Source of the DNA: Pseudomonadota bacterium
GTDB lineage: Bacteria; Pseudomonadota; Alphaproteobacteria; Reyranellales; Reyranellaceae
DNA length: 45,343 nucleotides
Reading direction: 5' to 3'
NCBI GenBank assembly: GCA_018240685.1
Contig: JAFEFG010000032.1
Span: 1 to 45,343, forward strand
Under the pieces are notes generated by a model. It saw nothing but the letters and a program-made list of their open reading frames with translations, made no database searches and had not been told where the DNA came from. A program made the translations under genes and the position numbers. This document shows, piece after piece, positions 25,252-35,500 of the stretch (position 1 is its first letter; every line of letters begins with the position of its first letter).

Positions 25252-25968
25252 ATGTCTAGGCAGCGCACCGCACGAAAACCGAGCATATCCAGCGACAAGT
25301 CGTCGAAGACGCGGCGGCCCGGGGGCCTCCGCAAAATCAGTGCCAATGGTCGTGGGACCATCCGCGAAAGCAATGAGGTGCGTCTCCTGCAGGCCGCCGA
25401 GACTGTCTTTGCCGAACGCGGATTCAGCGGCGCCACCACTGCCGAGATCGCGGCGCGCGCCAAGTTGCCGAAGGCCAACCTGCACTATTACTTCCGCACC
25501 AAGGCCGAGCTCTATCGCGCGGTGCTGGCGAACGTGCTCGAACTCTGGCTGGATGAACTCGATCGCTTCACGCCGGAACGCGAACCGGCGGAAGCCATCG
25601 CGGAGTACGTTGCAGCGAAGCTGAAATGGTCGCGCATGCGCCCCAATGCGTCGAAGGTATTCGCCAACGAGATCCTGCATGGCGCGCCGTTCATGAAATC
25701 CTACCTGTCCAACGATTTGCGACGACGCGTCGAGGACAAGGCCGAGGTCATTCGGCATTGGATCGCACGCGGCAAGATGCGGCCGCTGGATCCGAAGCAC
25801 TTCGTCTTTCAGCTATGGGCGGTGACGCAGCACTATGCGGACTTCGATGTGCAGGTGCGCGCCGTGTTGGGCCGAGGCCGGCTGACCGATCGCGACTTTG
25901 CCGCCGCGACCGAGAACATCTCGGCGTTGATCCTGCACGGTTGCCTCACGCCGTCCGGCAGCCGGTGA
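25252..25968 (+). CDS. rutR: TetR family transcriptional regulator RutR
   Basis: 238 residues from ATG 25252; the frame is open further upstream but no better start is seen. An Arg/Lys/Ser-rich tail (1-35) precedes the TetR helix-turn-helix (about 40-90, ending Leu-His-Tyr-Tyr-Phe). The C-terminal domain matches RutR in the Trp-Ala-x-Thr-Gln-His-Tyr-Ala-Asp-Phe segment near residue 190, which contributes to the uracil pocket, and in Asn-Glu-Ile-Leu-His-Gly-Ala-Pro near 140. RutR represses pyrimidine catabolism and lets go of DNA on binding uracil or thymine. It is divergent from preT with its own box between, and a second box lies before hydA. Confidence 0.93.
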   Translation: MSRQRTARKPSISSDKSSKTRRPGGLRKISANGRGTIRESNEVRLLQAAETVFAERGFSGATTAEIAARAKLPKANLHYYFRTKAELYRAVLANVLELWLDELDRFTPEREPAEAIAEYVAAKLKWSRMRPNASKVFANEILHGAPFMKSYLSNDLRRRVEDKAEVIRHWIARGKMRPLDPKHFVFQLWAVTQHYADFDVQVRAVLGRGRLTDRDFAAATENISALILHGCLTPSGSR

Positions 25969-26039
25969 TCGGCGTCGGGGCGCGAGGACCGGCCTGACGT
26001 CCCAGCGGCCCTGGAGAAAGGCAGCGCCCGTGGCCGGGG

Positions 26040-27329
26040 TTACGCCCGGGCCGGTTGCCCCATGGCCAGTCGGGTGGCGTGCGCGACGAGACGGGTGCGG
26101 TCGGCTTCCGGGCGGATGAAGAGGGCGCCGATGAGGCCGCCCGCGATCATCAGCAGGCCCATGATCACGTATCCCTTCTCGTAACCCGCGACAGGCGTGG
26201 CGGCCCCCTGGATGATGTTGCCCATCACCAGCGGCGCGAGCACACCCGCGACGGTCACGAACGAGTTGGTGATGGCGAGCATGGCGGCCCGTTGCGGCTG
26301 CGGCGTGAGCTCGCTCACGATCATCGGAATGACGACATAGATCGTGCTGCCGATGGCCGAACCCACGACGAGCACGGCGAGCTTCGCAACCGGCGACGGC
26401 ATCGCGCCCACCAGCGGCATCAGGCAGCCGCCCAGGACCACGGTCGCGGCCGGGAAGATGCCGCGTGCGATCCGGCTCGGCACATGCGCCCGGGTCAGGC
26501 GCTGGGAGAGCCAGCCGCCGCTCAACACCACGCAGAGCCCGAAGACCCACGGCAGGATGGTGAGGTTGCCTGCGACCTGCTGCGAGTAGCCGAGGCCCTG
26601 GATGAGATAGGAGGTGAACCAGGTGAGGCCAAGCGACAGGCCCCAGTAGGTGGCGAAACAGGTGCAGCTCACCGCCACGATGCTCGGGCAGGTGAGGAGA
26701 TAGCGGTAGGGGACGCGTCCGTCGCCGTGGGGCGTGGCCGGGCGGTCCACGAGCGTGCCTTCACGGCCGAAGATCAGCCACAGCACGGCCCACACCAGCC
26801 CGGCGATGCCGAGAGCGCCGAAGGCCCAGTGCCAGCTGTGATGCACGATGATCCAGTTGAGGGTCGGCACTGCCACGATCACGCCAAGGGCGGATCCCTG
26901 CGCGATGATCGCGGTCGGCAGGCCGCGCAGGGAATCGGGGAACCACTTGTAGACCGCGTGCGTCGCCACCGGCGCTGCCGGCCCTTCGCCGGCACCGAGG
27001 ACGATGCGGCAGGCCATCAGGACCTCGAGATTCACCGTCGTCAGCATGGGGAACTGGACCAGCGACCAGATGATGGCCATCACCAGCAGGATGCGGCGTG
27101 CCTGGATGCGGTTGGTGAGGAAGCCCACCCCTACCGCCGACACGGCAAACAGGAAGAAGAACGACGAGCCGAGCAAGCCGAATTCCTGCGGCGTGAGCTT
27201 CAGTTCCTCCATGATCGGCCGTGCGGCGAGGCCTACGACGACCTTGTCCGCGAAGTTGATCAACATGAAGAGAAACAGCAGCCCGGTCATCCACCAGGCG
27301 CCCTTGAGGGGACGATCTTGAGCGGTCAC
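26040..27329 (-). CDS. MFS transporter, 12-helix (ACS/organic-anion type)
   Basis: 429 residues with about 12 hydrophobic helices. It starts at GTG 27329; AAGGGAG (27346-27340) is the probable ribosome-binding site, some 10 nt upstream. The Ile-Asn-Phe-Ala-Asp-Lys segment in helix 1, Gly-Ala-Gly-Glu-Gly-Pro-Ala-Ala-Pro in helix 4 and a central hydrophilic loop are typical of the anion:cation symporter group (phthalate, hexuronate, tartrate carriers). It lies beyond rutR and points toward it; no RutR box is seen in its leader. A long inverted repeat covers its leader instead. An organic-acid importer is likely, its substrate unknown. Confidence 0.88.
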   Translation of the reverse strand: MTAQDRPLKGAWWMTGLLFLFMLINFADKVVVGLAARPIMEELKLTPQEFGLLGSSFFFLFAVSAVGVGFLTNRIQARRILLVMAIIWSLVQFPMLTTVNLEVLMACRIVLGAGEGPAAPVATHAVYKWFPDSLRGLPTAIIAQGSALGVIVAVPTLNWIIVHHSWHWAFGALGIAGLVWAVLWLIFGREGTLVDRPATPHGDGRVPYRYLLTCPSIVAVSCTCFATYWGLSLGLTWFTSYLIQGLGYSQQVAGNLTILPWVFGLCVVLSGGWLSQRLTRAHVPSRIARGIFPAATVVLGGCLMPLVGAMPSPVAKLAVLVVGSAIGSTIYVVIPMIVSELTPQPQRAAMLAITNSFVTVAGVLAPLVMGNIIQGAATPVAGYEKGYVIMGLLMIAGGLIGALFIRPEADRTRLVAHATRLAMGQPARA

Positions 27330-27342
27330 TTCGGCGTTACTC

Positions 27343-27383
27343 CCTTGCCCTTATGTCCGGGCTTGCCGGCACATAAGACAAGG
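27343..27383 (-). promoter_or_regulatory. Extended imperfect inverted repeat in the leader of the MFS gene, overlapping its ribosome-binding site
   Basis: Plus-strand arms: CCTTG (27343-27347), CTTATGT (27350-27356) and CCGG (27357-27360). They pair with CCGG (27366-27369), ACATAAG (27371-27377) and CAAGG (27379-27383), around a 5-nt loop. In all 16 pairs are interrupted only by a one-base bulge and a small internal loop. On the minus-strand transcript the outer arm includes part of the AAGGGAG ribosome-binding site, so the fold could limit translation. As DNA it could be an operator. Confidence 0.6.
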
Positions 27384-27446
27384 CTATCGGCAGGGGCGCA
27401 AGCAGGAAGGGATGCCGATCGCGAAGGTTGCATGGCCGTGCAATGA

Positions 27447-27472
27447 AAAAGGCGCCCTTGCGGGCGCCTTTT
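27447..27472 (-). terminator. Rho-independent terminator after the Liv-type binding protein gene
   Basis: AAAAGGCGCCC (27447-27457) and GGGCGCCTTTT (27462-27472) form a perfect 11-bp stem with a 4-nt loop. In minus-strand direction it ends in TTTTTC, 18 nt after the stop of the binding protein gene at 27491. It insulates that gene from the downstream MFS gene. Confidence 0.88.
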
Positions 27473-27490
27473 CCTTCCATCGTCGAGGGC

Positions 27491-28717
27491 TCAGTCCTTC
27501 ACCAGCGGGCACTTGCCATCCTTGAGCGGGCGATAGGCCTTATCGCCCGGAACCGTGGCGATCAGCTTATAGATATCGTCCTTGCCCTTGGACTCTGCCG
27601 GCGACTTCACCTGGAACAGGTACATGTCGCGGACCAGACGGCCATCCTCGCGCAGCTTGCCGTTCTTCGTCATGACGTCGTTGACCGGCATTTCGCGCAT
27701 CTTGGCCATGACCGCCTTCGGATCGTCGGTGCCGGCCGCCTGCACGGCCTTGAGGTAGTGCAGCGTCGAGCTGTAGACGCCGGCCGTCAGCATGCTCGGC
27801 AGCTTGTCCTTCTTGGCGCGGTAGCGCTTGGTCCAGGCGCGCGTCTCGTCATTGAGGTCCCAGTAGAAGGACTCGGTCAGCACCAGCCCCTGCGCGACCG
27901 GAAGCGTGAGCGACTGCACGTCGGTGGCGAAGACCAAAAGACCGGCAAGTTTCTGCCCGCCCTTGACGATGCCGAACTCGCCGGCCTGCTTGATCGCATT
28001 GATCGTGTCCTGGCCGGCATTGGCGAGGCCGATCACCTTGGCCTTCGATCCCTGCGCCTGCAGCAGATAGGAGGAGAAGTCCTGCGTGCTGAGCGGATGC
28101 TTGACGTCGCCCAGCACCTTGCCGCCGGCAGCCTTCACGACCGCGGACACGTCGCGCTCGAGCGCGTGGCCGAAAGCGTAGTCGGCGGTGAGGAAGAACC
28201 AGCTGTCGCCGCCGGCCTTCACCATCGCGTCCCCCGTCACGTGCGCGAGGGCGTAGGTGTCATAGACCCAATGCGCGCCCGTTGCCGAGCAGGCCGGGCC
28301 GGTGAGGTCGGCGGACGCGGCGCCGGTATTGATGTCGATCTGGCCCTTTTCCTGGGAAACCTTGCGCACGGCGAGCGCTACCGAGGATGTGCCGAGACCG
28401 GTGATCATCTTCACCCCCTCGACGTCGTACCATTTGCGTGCGATCGCCGCGCCGACATCGGGCTTGGTCTGGTGGTCGGCCGACAGGATTTCGATCGGCC
28501 GGCCGAGCACCTTGCCGCCGACGTCTTCGACGGCGAGTTGCATCGCCTCGACTTCGCCCTGGGTGAGATCGCCGTAGACACCCGAGAAGCCGTCCATGAC
28601 ACCGATCTTGAGCGGCTTCGGCGCCTGTGCCTGCGCAATGGCCGCGAGGCCAAGGACGGTCAGGCTGACGCCAGCAGCAAGTACGCCCGCCAAGCGGGCG
28701 ACGTTCGAAACCTTCAT
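27491..28717 (-). CDS. Branched-chain amino acid-type ABC transporter substrate-binding protein
   Basis: 408 residues from ATG 28717 (GGGAGG about 10 nt upstream). Upstream in-frame codons would add 48 residues before the signal peptide and are rejected. A signal peptide ends near Ala-Gln-Ala-Gln (about residue 31). The mature protein is of the peripla_BP_6 type, with a Gly-Val-Met-Asp-Gly-Phe-Ser-Gly-Val-Tyr-Gly-Asp N-terminal ligand loop and an Ala-Asp-Tyr-Ala-Phe-Gly segment near 165. Members with this pattern often serve amides, aromatic acids or amino acids. It is divergent from livGFHM, an uncommon but known split layout. Two cysteines (Pro-Ala-Cys, Lys-Cys-Pro) may form a disulfide. 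Confidence 0.9.
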   Translation of the reverse strand: MKVSNVARLAGVLAAGVSLTVLGLAAIAQAQAPKPLKIGVMDGFSGVYGDLTQGEVEAMQLAVEDVGGKVLGRPIEILSADHQTKPDVGAAIARKWYDVEGVKMITGLGTSSVALAVRKVSQEKGQIDINTGAASADLTGPACSATGAHWVYDTYALAHVTGDAMVKAGGDSWFFLTADYAFGHALERDVSAVVKAAGGKVLGDVKHPLSTQDFSSYLLQAQGSKAKVIGLANAGQDTINAIKQAGEFGIVKGGQKLAGLLVFATDVQSLTLPVAQGLVLTESFYWDLNDETRAWTKRYRAKKDKLPSMLTAGVYSSTLHYLKAVQAAGTDDPKAVMAKMREMPVNDVMTKNGKLREDGRLVRDMYLFQVKSPAESKGKDDIYKLIATVPGDKAYRPLKDGKCPLVKD

Positions 28718-29043
28718 ACTTTTAATTCCTCCCAGAAGCAGCTTTACCGCTGATGTGGCAAACTTAGCGTCCCTCCAGGGGCTGTGCCAAGTGCGTCGCG
28801 ATGAAGTCTCGACCAAAATCGGAAGGACGTTTCTGACGTTGGAGATTCCGAATGCGCGCATGCAGGCGCTGGCTGATCTCGAGAGATATGCGTCGGGATT
28901 CCGCGCCAGGCTCCTCAGGCCGGAAGGGTTCCAAGGTGAGCGCGGCGGCGGCCCGTAGAAGAAGGGCGATGGACTTCACGCATAGATCGCTGGACATCGC
29001 CACCAAGCTTCGATTTATTCCCCTCACCGCATAGGGAGAGCGG
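28718..29043. other. Divergent intergenic region between binding protein and livG
   Basis: 326 bp with no credible gene; the open frames crossing it lack start signals. It must hold the promoters of both Liv transcripts. The only structure I see is a short palindrome ATCTC-GA-GAGAT at 28876-28887. AGGGAGAG just before ATG 29044 is the livG ribosome-binding site. Confidence 0.6.
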
Positions 29044-29794
29044 ATGGCCGAAGAAGAAGTAATTCTCGAGGCGACGGGGTTAACGAAGGAATTCAAGGGT
29101 TTCGTGGCGGTCAAGAACGTCGCCCTGCGCGTTCGACGGCACACGATTCACGCTCTTATCGGCCCCAATGGTGCCGGCAAGACAACCTGCTTCAACCTCC
29201 TCACTCATTTTTTGAGCCCGACATCCGGCCGGATTCATTTCAACGGTCGTGACATAACGGGCAGCTCGCCCGCGGCGATTGCCCGCATGGGGCTGGTGCG
29301 TTCGTTCCAGATCTCGGCCGTGTTTCCACATCTCAGCGTGAGGGAAAACGTACGCGTGGCGCTGCAGCGCAAGCTGCGGAATTCCTTCCAGTTCTGGCGC
29401 TCCGAACAGGTGCTCGACCGGCTGGATGCGCGCGCCCTCGAACTGATCGAAGCCGTCGGCCTCACGCCTTTCGCGGAGCTGCCTGCGGTCGAGCTGCCTT
29501 ATGGACGCAAGCGGGCGCTCGAGATCGCCACGACGCTGGCTCTCGATCCCGAGATGATGCTGCTCGACGAACCGATGGCGGGACTTGGCCAGGAGGACAT
29601 TCAGCGCATCGCCTCGCTCATTCGCACCGTCGCCCGCAACCGGACGGTCCTCATGGTCGAACACAACATGTCGGTCGTCGCCGACCTTTCCAACACGATC
29701 ACGGTGCTGGCGCGCGGCGAGGTGCTGGCGGAAGGGCCGTACGAAACGGTGTCCAAGAACCCGCTCGTGGTCGAAGCCTATGTCGGGACCGGCC

Positions 29795-29802
<8 letters not shown>
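29044..29802 (+). CDS. livG: ABC transporter ATP-binding protein LivG-like
   Basis: 252 residues. Walker A (Gly-Pro-Asn-Gly-Ala-Gly-Lys-Thr, about residues 40-47), a LivG-type signature Leu-Pro-Tyr-Gly-Arg-Lys-Arg in place of LSGGQ, Walker B Met-Leu-Leu-Asp-Glu-Pro and a switch His (Val-Glu-His-Asn-Met) are present. It pairs with LivF on a LivH-LivM membrane heterodimer. The stop overlaps the livF start by 8 nt. It heads a four-gene operon. Confidence 0.93.
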
Positions 29803-30514
<712 letters not shown>

Positions 30515-30522
30515 TCGCGCCG

Positions 30523-31404
30523 ATGCTCGACATCTTCAGTATCCCGCTTCCAGCGCTGTTCGGCCAGCTTCTGCTGGGCCTGATCAACGGTGCCTTCTAC
30601 GCCATGCTGAGCCTCGGCCTCGCCGTGATCTTCGGCATGCTGAACGTGATCAATTTCACGCACGGCGCGCAGTACATGCTGGGCGCCTTCGCCGCCTGGC
30701 TGCTGTTGACCAACCTGTCGATCCCGTTCTGGGCGTCGCTGGTGCTGGCACCCTTGATCGTCGGTCTGTTCGGCGTGCTGATCGAACGCCTGCTGCTCAA
30801 GCGCATTTACCACCTGGACCATCTCTATGGCTTCCTGCTGACCTTCGGCCTGTCGCTGGTGATCGAAGGCCTGTTCCAATGGAAATGGGGGTCGTCGGGC
30901 GCGCCTTATCCGTCGCCCATCGCGGGCGGCTACAATCTCGGCTTCATGTTCCTGCCGGCCTATCGCGGCTTCGTGGTGCTGGCGGCGCTCGTGGTCTGCC
31001 TTGCCACCTGGTACGGCATCGAACGGACCCGTCTCGGCGCCTACCTGCGGGCGGCGACGGAGAATCCGACGCTGGTCCAGGCCTTCGGGATCAACGTGCC
31101 GCGGCTCATCACGCTGACCTACGGGCTTGGCGTCGGCCTGGCGGCCCTGGCGGGAGTGCTAGCGGCGCCGATCCAGCAGGTCTCGGCGCTGATGGGCACC
31201 AATCTCGTGCTGGTCGTGTTCGCCGTCGTGGTTATCGGCGGAATGGGCTCGATCATGGGCTCGATCGTGACGGGCTTCGGGCTCGGCCTGATCGAAGGCT
31301 TCACCAAGGTGGTCTACCCGCCGGCCTCCAACACCGTGATCTTCGTCGTCATGGCGATCGTGCTGCTGGTGAAGCCGGCCGGCCTGTTCGGGCAGACGAA
31401 ATGA
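30523..31404 (+). CDS. livH: Branched-chain amino acid-type ABC permease LivH-like
   Basis: 293 residues with about eight hydrophobic helices. The N-terminal Gly-Leu-Ile-Asn-Gly-Ala-Phe-Tyr-Ala-Met-Leu-Ser-Leu-Gly-Leu pattern and Asn-Val-Ile-Asn-Phe-Thr-His-Gly segment are hallmarks of LivH. The coupling loop near residue 190 has Ala-Thr-Glu-Asn-Pro. It starts 8 nt after livF and overlaps livM by 4 nt. Confidence 0.93.
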   Translation: MLDIFSIPLPALFGQLLLGLINGAFYAMLSLGLAVIFGMLNVINFTHGAQYMLGAFAAWLLLTNLSIPFWASLVLAPLIVGLFGVLIERLLLKRIYHLDHLYGFLLTFGLSLVIEGLFQWKWGSSGAPYPSPIAGGYNLGFMFLPAYRGFVVLAALVVCLATWYGIERTRLGAYLRAATENPTLVQAFGINVPRLITLTYGLGVGLAALAGVLAAPIQQVSALMGTNLVLVVFAVVVIGGMGSIMGSIVTGFGLGLIEGFTKVVYPPASNTVIFVVMAIVLLVKPAGLFGQTK

Positions 31405-32333
31405 CCAGCCAGCGTACCCTGATCGCCGCCCTGCTGATCGTTCTGGCGCTGGTCGCGCCGCTGGTCGCCTATCCGGTGTTCCTGATGACGGCGCTCTGCT
31501 TCGCGCTGTTCGCCTGCGCCTTCAATCTCCTGCTGGGCTATGCCGGCCTGATGAGCTTCGGCCATGCGATGTTCTTCGGCATGGGCGGGTACTTCTTCGG
31601 CTATGTCGTGAAGACGATGGGGCTTGCTCCCGAGATCGGCCTGCTCGCGGGCGTGGGCGGCGCGGCTCTGCTCGGCCTCGTCACCGGCGCGCTGGCGATC
31701 CGCCGCCAGGGCATCTACTTCGCGATGATCACGCTCGCCTTCGCCCAGATGGTCTACTTCATCTGCGTGCAGGCGCCGTTCACCGGCGGCGAGGACGGCC
31801 TGCAGGGCATCCCGCGTCGCGCGCTGCTGGGCGGCCTGCTTCCGATCGACAGCGACCGGACGCTCTACTACGTGGTGCTGGTGCTCTTCCTGTTCGGCTT
31901 CGGCCTCATCTATCGCGTCATCCATTCGCCGTTCGGGCAGGTGCTGAAGGCGATCCGCGACAACGAGCAGCGCGCCGTGTCGCTGGGCTACGAGGCCGAC
32001 CGGTACAAGCTCCTGGCCTTCGTGCTTTCCGCTTCCCTCGCGGGGCTGGCGGGATCGATGAAGGCGCTGGTGCTGCAGTTCGCGACGCTCACCGACGTGA
32101 GTGCCGGCGTGTCGGGCGAGGTCGTGCTGATGGCCCTGGTGGGCGGCCTCGGCACCATCTTCGGTCCGGTGATCGGCGCGTTCATCATCGTGGCAATGCA
32201 GAACTACCTCGCCTTTACCGGCGAATTCGTACTGGTCATCCAGGGCGCCATCTTCGTGGTGATCGTGATGGCCTTCCGCAAGGGACTGCTCGGCGAGTTC
32301 AGCGACTGGTGGAAGCGCCGGCGCGCCGGCTGA
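31401..32333 (+). CDS. livM: Branched-chain amino acid-type ABC permease LivM-like
   Basis: 310 residues from the ATGA overlap with livH. About nine hydrophobic helices; the Leu-Leu-Gly-Tyr-Ala-Gly-Leu-Met-Ser-Phe-Gly-His motif near residue 47 is diagnostic of LivM, and Ile-Arg-Asp-Asn-Glu-Gln-Arg-Ala near 188 is the coupling loop. Its stop TGA abuts the stop of the convergent 78-residue gene with no intervening base (TGATCA), so no terminator separates them. Confidence 0.93.
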   Translation: MTSQRTLIAALLIVLALVAPLVAYPVFLMTALCFALFACAFNLLLGYAGLMSFGHAMFFGMGGYFFGYVVKTMGLAPEIGLLAGVGGAALLGLVTGALAIRRQGIYFAMITLAFAQMVYFICVQAPFTGGEDGLQGIPRRALLGGLLPIDSDRTLYYVVLVLFLFGFGLIYRVIHSPFGQVLKAIRDNEQRAVSLGYEADRYKLLAFVLSASLAGLAGSMKALVLQFATLTDVSAGVSGEVVLMALVGGLGTIFGPVIGAFIIVAMQNYLAFTGEFVLVIQGAIFVVIVMAFRKGLLGEFSDWWKRRRAG

Positions 32334-32570
32334 TCAGCGCACGCCGATCGGCTGGGGCGGCTCCACCATGTCGTTGCAATTGGTGGCCCGGGTCATCATG
32401 CAGTCCTGAAGCCTGGAGACGTCTCGCAGCCGCTCGACGACGACGATGCCGGCGACGACGAGGGCGGCCAGCAAACTGAGCACGACAAGCTTCTTGTTGC
32501 GTGCGGCCCGTTCGGCCTCTTCCTCGTCCTGCTCCAGGTACTCGTTCCTCTCGTACTGGCTCTCGCTCAT
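32334..32570 (-). CDS. 78-residue single-pass membrane protein in the RND operon
   Basis: It starts at ATG 32570, 11 nt after the RND pump stop. Residues 1-25 are strongly acidic and Glu/Tyr-rich, then come Arg-Asn-Lys-Lys, one hydrophobic helix (about 28-47) and a 30-residue tail with two cysteines eight residues apart (Cys-Met-Met ... Asn-Cys-Asn). By the positive-inside rule the N-terminus is cytoplasmic and the cysteines periplasmic, where they could form a disulfide. I recognise no family. Its place as third gene of the efflux operon suggests an accessory role, as small proteins such as AcrZ have for AcrB, but there is no visible similarity to AcrZ. Confidence 0.7.
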   Translation of the reverse strand: MSESQYERNEYLEQDEEEAERAARNKKLVVLSLLAALVVAGIVVVERLRDVSRLQDCMMTRATNCNDMVEPPQPIGVR

Positions 32571-32581
32571 GGCGGGACCGA

Positions 32582-35500
32582 TCAGTCGGCCGCGCGCGTG
32601 TCGGCGGCTTCGGCAGGGCTTTCCGCAATGGTGGGAATGGCGGCCGGCATCTCGCCCGTCGGGCGGCGACGCTTGCCGCTCAGCCAGTGTCCGAAGCGGT
32701 CGAAGTAGAGATAGATGACCGGCGTCGTGTAGAGCGTCAGCCACTGCGACACGAGCAGGCCGCCGACGATCGCAATGCCCAGCGGCCGCCGCAGCTCGGA
32801 TCCGGCGCCCTGGCCGATGGCGAGCGGCAGGCCGCCGCCGATCGCGGCGAAGGTCGTCATCATGATCGGCCTGAAGCGCAGCAGGCATGCCTCGTGGATC
32901 GCCTCCAGGGGGCTCTTGCCGTTGTTGCGTTCCGCCTCCTGCGCGAAGTCGATCATCATGATCGCGTTCTTCTTCACGATGCCGATCAGCAGGATGATGC
33001 CGATCAGCGCGATGACGCTGAGGTCGTAGTGGAACAGCATCAGCATCAGCAGCGCGCCGACGCCGGCCGAAGGCAGGGCCGACAGGATGGTGATCGGATG
33101 GACGTAGCTCTCGTAGAGCATGCCCAGGACGATGTAGACGGCGAGGATGGCGGCCGCGATCAGGAACGGCGTCGAAGCCAGAGACGACTGGAAGGCCTGC
33201 GCCGTTCCCTGGAAGGCGCCGTCGAGCGTGATCGGCGTCTTGAGTTCCGTCTGCAGCTCCTTGATCTTCTCGACCGCCGCACCGAGCGCCACGCCCGGGG
33301 CAAGATTGAACGAGATGGTCACCGCCGGAAACTGTCCCTGGTGGCTGATGGTGAGAGGGGCGATCCGGTTCGAGAAGTGGGCGACGGCGCTCAGGGGGAT
33401 CTGCACGCCGCCCATGCCCGTGACGTAGATCTGCGACAGGGCCGACTGGTCGCTCAGGAACTGCGGCTGGACCTCGAGCACCACCTTGTACTGGGTGGCG
33501 GAGCTGTAGATCGTCGCGACCTGTCGCTGGCCGAAAGCGTCGTAGAGCGTCTGGTCGATCTGGGCGAGCGTGACGCCGAGCCGGTAGGCGGTGTCGCGAT
33601 CGACCTCGATCGCTATGTGCGGCGAGGCGATCTGCTGGTCCGACGTGACGTCCTGGAGTTGTGGCAGCTTCGCCATGTGCGCCTCGATGATGGGCGCCCA
33701 GTGGTTCAGCTCCTCGGAATCCGTCGACGTGATCGTGTACTGGTACTCGGTCTTGCTGAGCCGGCCGCCGACATTGATGTCCTGGCCGGCCTGCATGAAA
33801 AACTTCACGCCCGGCACCTGCGCCACCTTGGGCCGCAGGCGCTGGATGACCTTCTGCGCCGAGGCGCCGGGGCGCTCGTCGAACGGCTTGAGCTGGATGA
33901 ACATCCGGGCCGTGTTCTCGGAGGCGTTGCCACCGGTCGCTCCGACGAAGCCCACGACGCCGGAGACGGCGGGATCCTGCTGGATGATGGCGGCGAGCCG
34001 CTTCTGGATGTCGGCCATGGCGTAGAAGGAGATGTCCTGCCGCGCCTCGGCCTGTCCGAAGATGAAGCCGGTATCCTGCTCGGGAAAGAAGCCCTTGGGG
34101 ATCACGACGTAGAGATAGCCGGTGAGGCCGACCAGCGCGAAGGTCGACATCAGGGTGATGAACTGGTGGCGGAAGACCCAGTGCAGGCCGCGATCGTAGA
34201 AGCGCACGGCGGCATCGAAGGCATCTTCGCACATCTGGTTCAGCCGGCCGCGCTTGTGGTGCGTCTCGCGCTTCAGGAACTGGGCGCACATCACCGGCGT
34301 GAGGGTCAGCGACACGAACGCCGACATGCAGATGGCGACCGTGACCACGACGGCGAATTCGCGGAACAGGCGGCCGACGATACCCCCCATGAAGAGGAGC
34401 GGGATGAACACCGCGATCAGGGAGAAGGTGATCGATATGATGGTGAAGCCGATTTGTCCGGCGCCCTTGAGCGCGGCCTCGAACGGTCGTTCGCCCTCCT
34501 CGATGTAGCGGACGATGTTCTCGATCATCACGATGGCGTCGTCGACCACGAATCCGACCGCGATGGTGAGGCCCATCAGCGACAGATTGTCGATGCTGTA
34601 GTCGCACACGTACATGATGCCGAAGGTGCCGACGATGGCGAGCGGCACCGTGATGCTCGGAATGATCGTCGCCCACATGTGGCGCAGGAAGATGAAGATG
34701 ACCATGACCACCAGGGCGACGGTCAGGATGAGGGTGAACTGCACGTCCTCGACGGAGTCACGGATCGACCGCGAGCGGTCGGACACGAGGTCGACGTGCA
34801 CGGACTGCGGGATCGAGGCGAGCAGCCGGGGCATCATCGCCGTCACCTTTTCGACGATCTCGACCGTGTTCGCGCCGGGCTGGCGGAAGATCAGCAGCAG
34901 CTCGGCCCGCTTGCCGTTGTACCAGGCACCGGTGCGCGGCGATTTCGTGCCGTCCACCACATCCCCGATGTCGCGCAGGCGCACCGGGGCGCCGTTGCGG
35001 TAGGCGATGATGATGTTGCGGTAGGCCGACGCCTGGAACAGCTGGTCGTTGGTGTCGAGCATGATGGAGAGGTTCTCGTTCTCCAGATTGCCCTTCGCCA
35101 GGTTCAGCGTTGAATTGGTGATCGCGGTCCGGACGTCCTCGAGCGAGATGCCGCGCGCGGCGAGCGCCGCGGGATTGGCCTGGATCCGGACGGCATAATC
35201 CTGCTGGCCGGCCACCAGGACCTGCGACACGCCCGGCACGGCCGAGATCTTCTGGGCCAGGAGCACGTATGCGTAGTCGTCGACCTTGTAGGGCGGCAGG
35301 TCGTCCGAATGGACGGCATAGATCAGCACCGCCCGGTCGGCGGGGTTCACTTTGCGATAGGTCGGCGGGTTGGGAAGGTCCTTCGGCATGAGGCCGCTTG
35401 CGGCATTGATGGCCGTCTGCACGTCGGTCGCCGCGCCGTCGATCTTGCGGCCGAGCTCGAACTGCAGGGTGATGGAGGTGCTGCCGAGGCCGCTGGTCGA

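Noticed and set aside
32501..35113. An 870-codon plus-strand open frame opposite the RND pump gene
   Set aside because: The translation is a low-complexity Arg/Asp/His-rich shadow; the minus strand encodes a full-length pump with the Asp-Asp and Lys relay residues.
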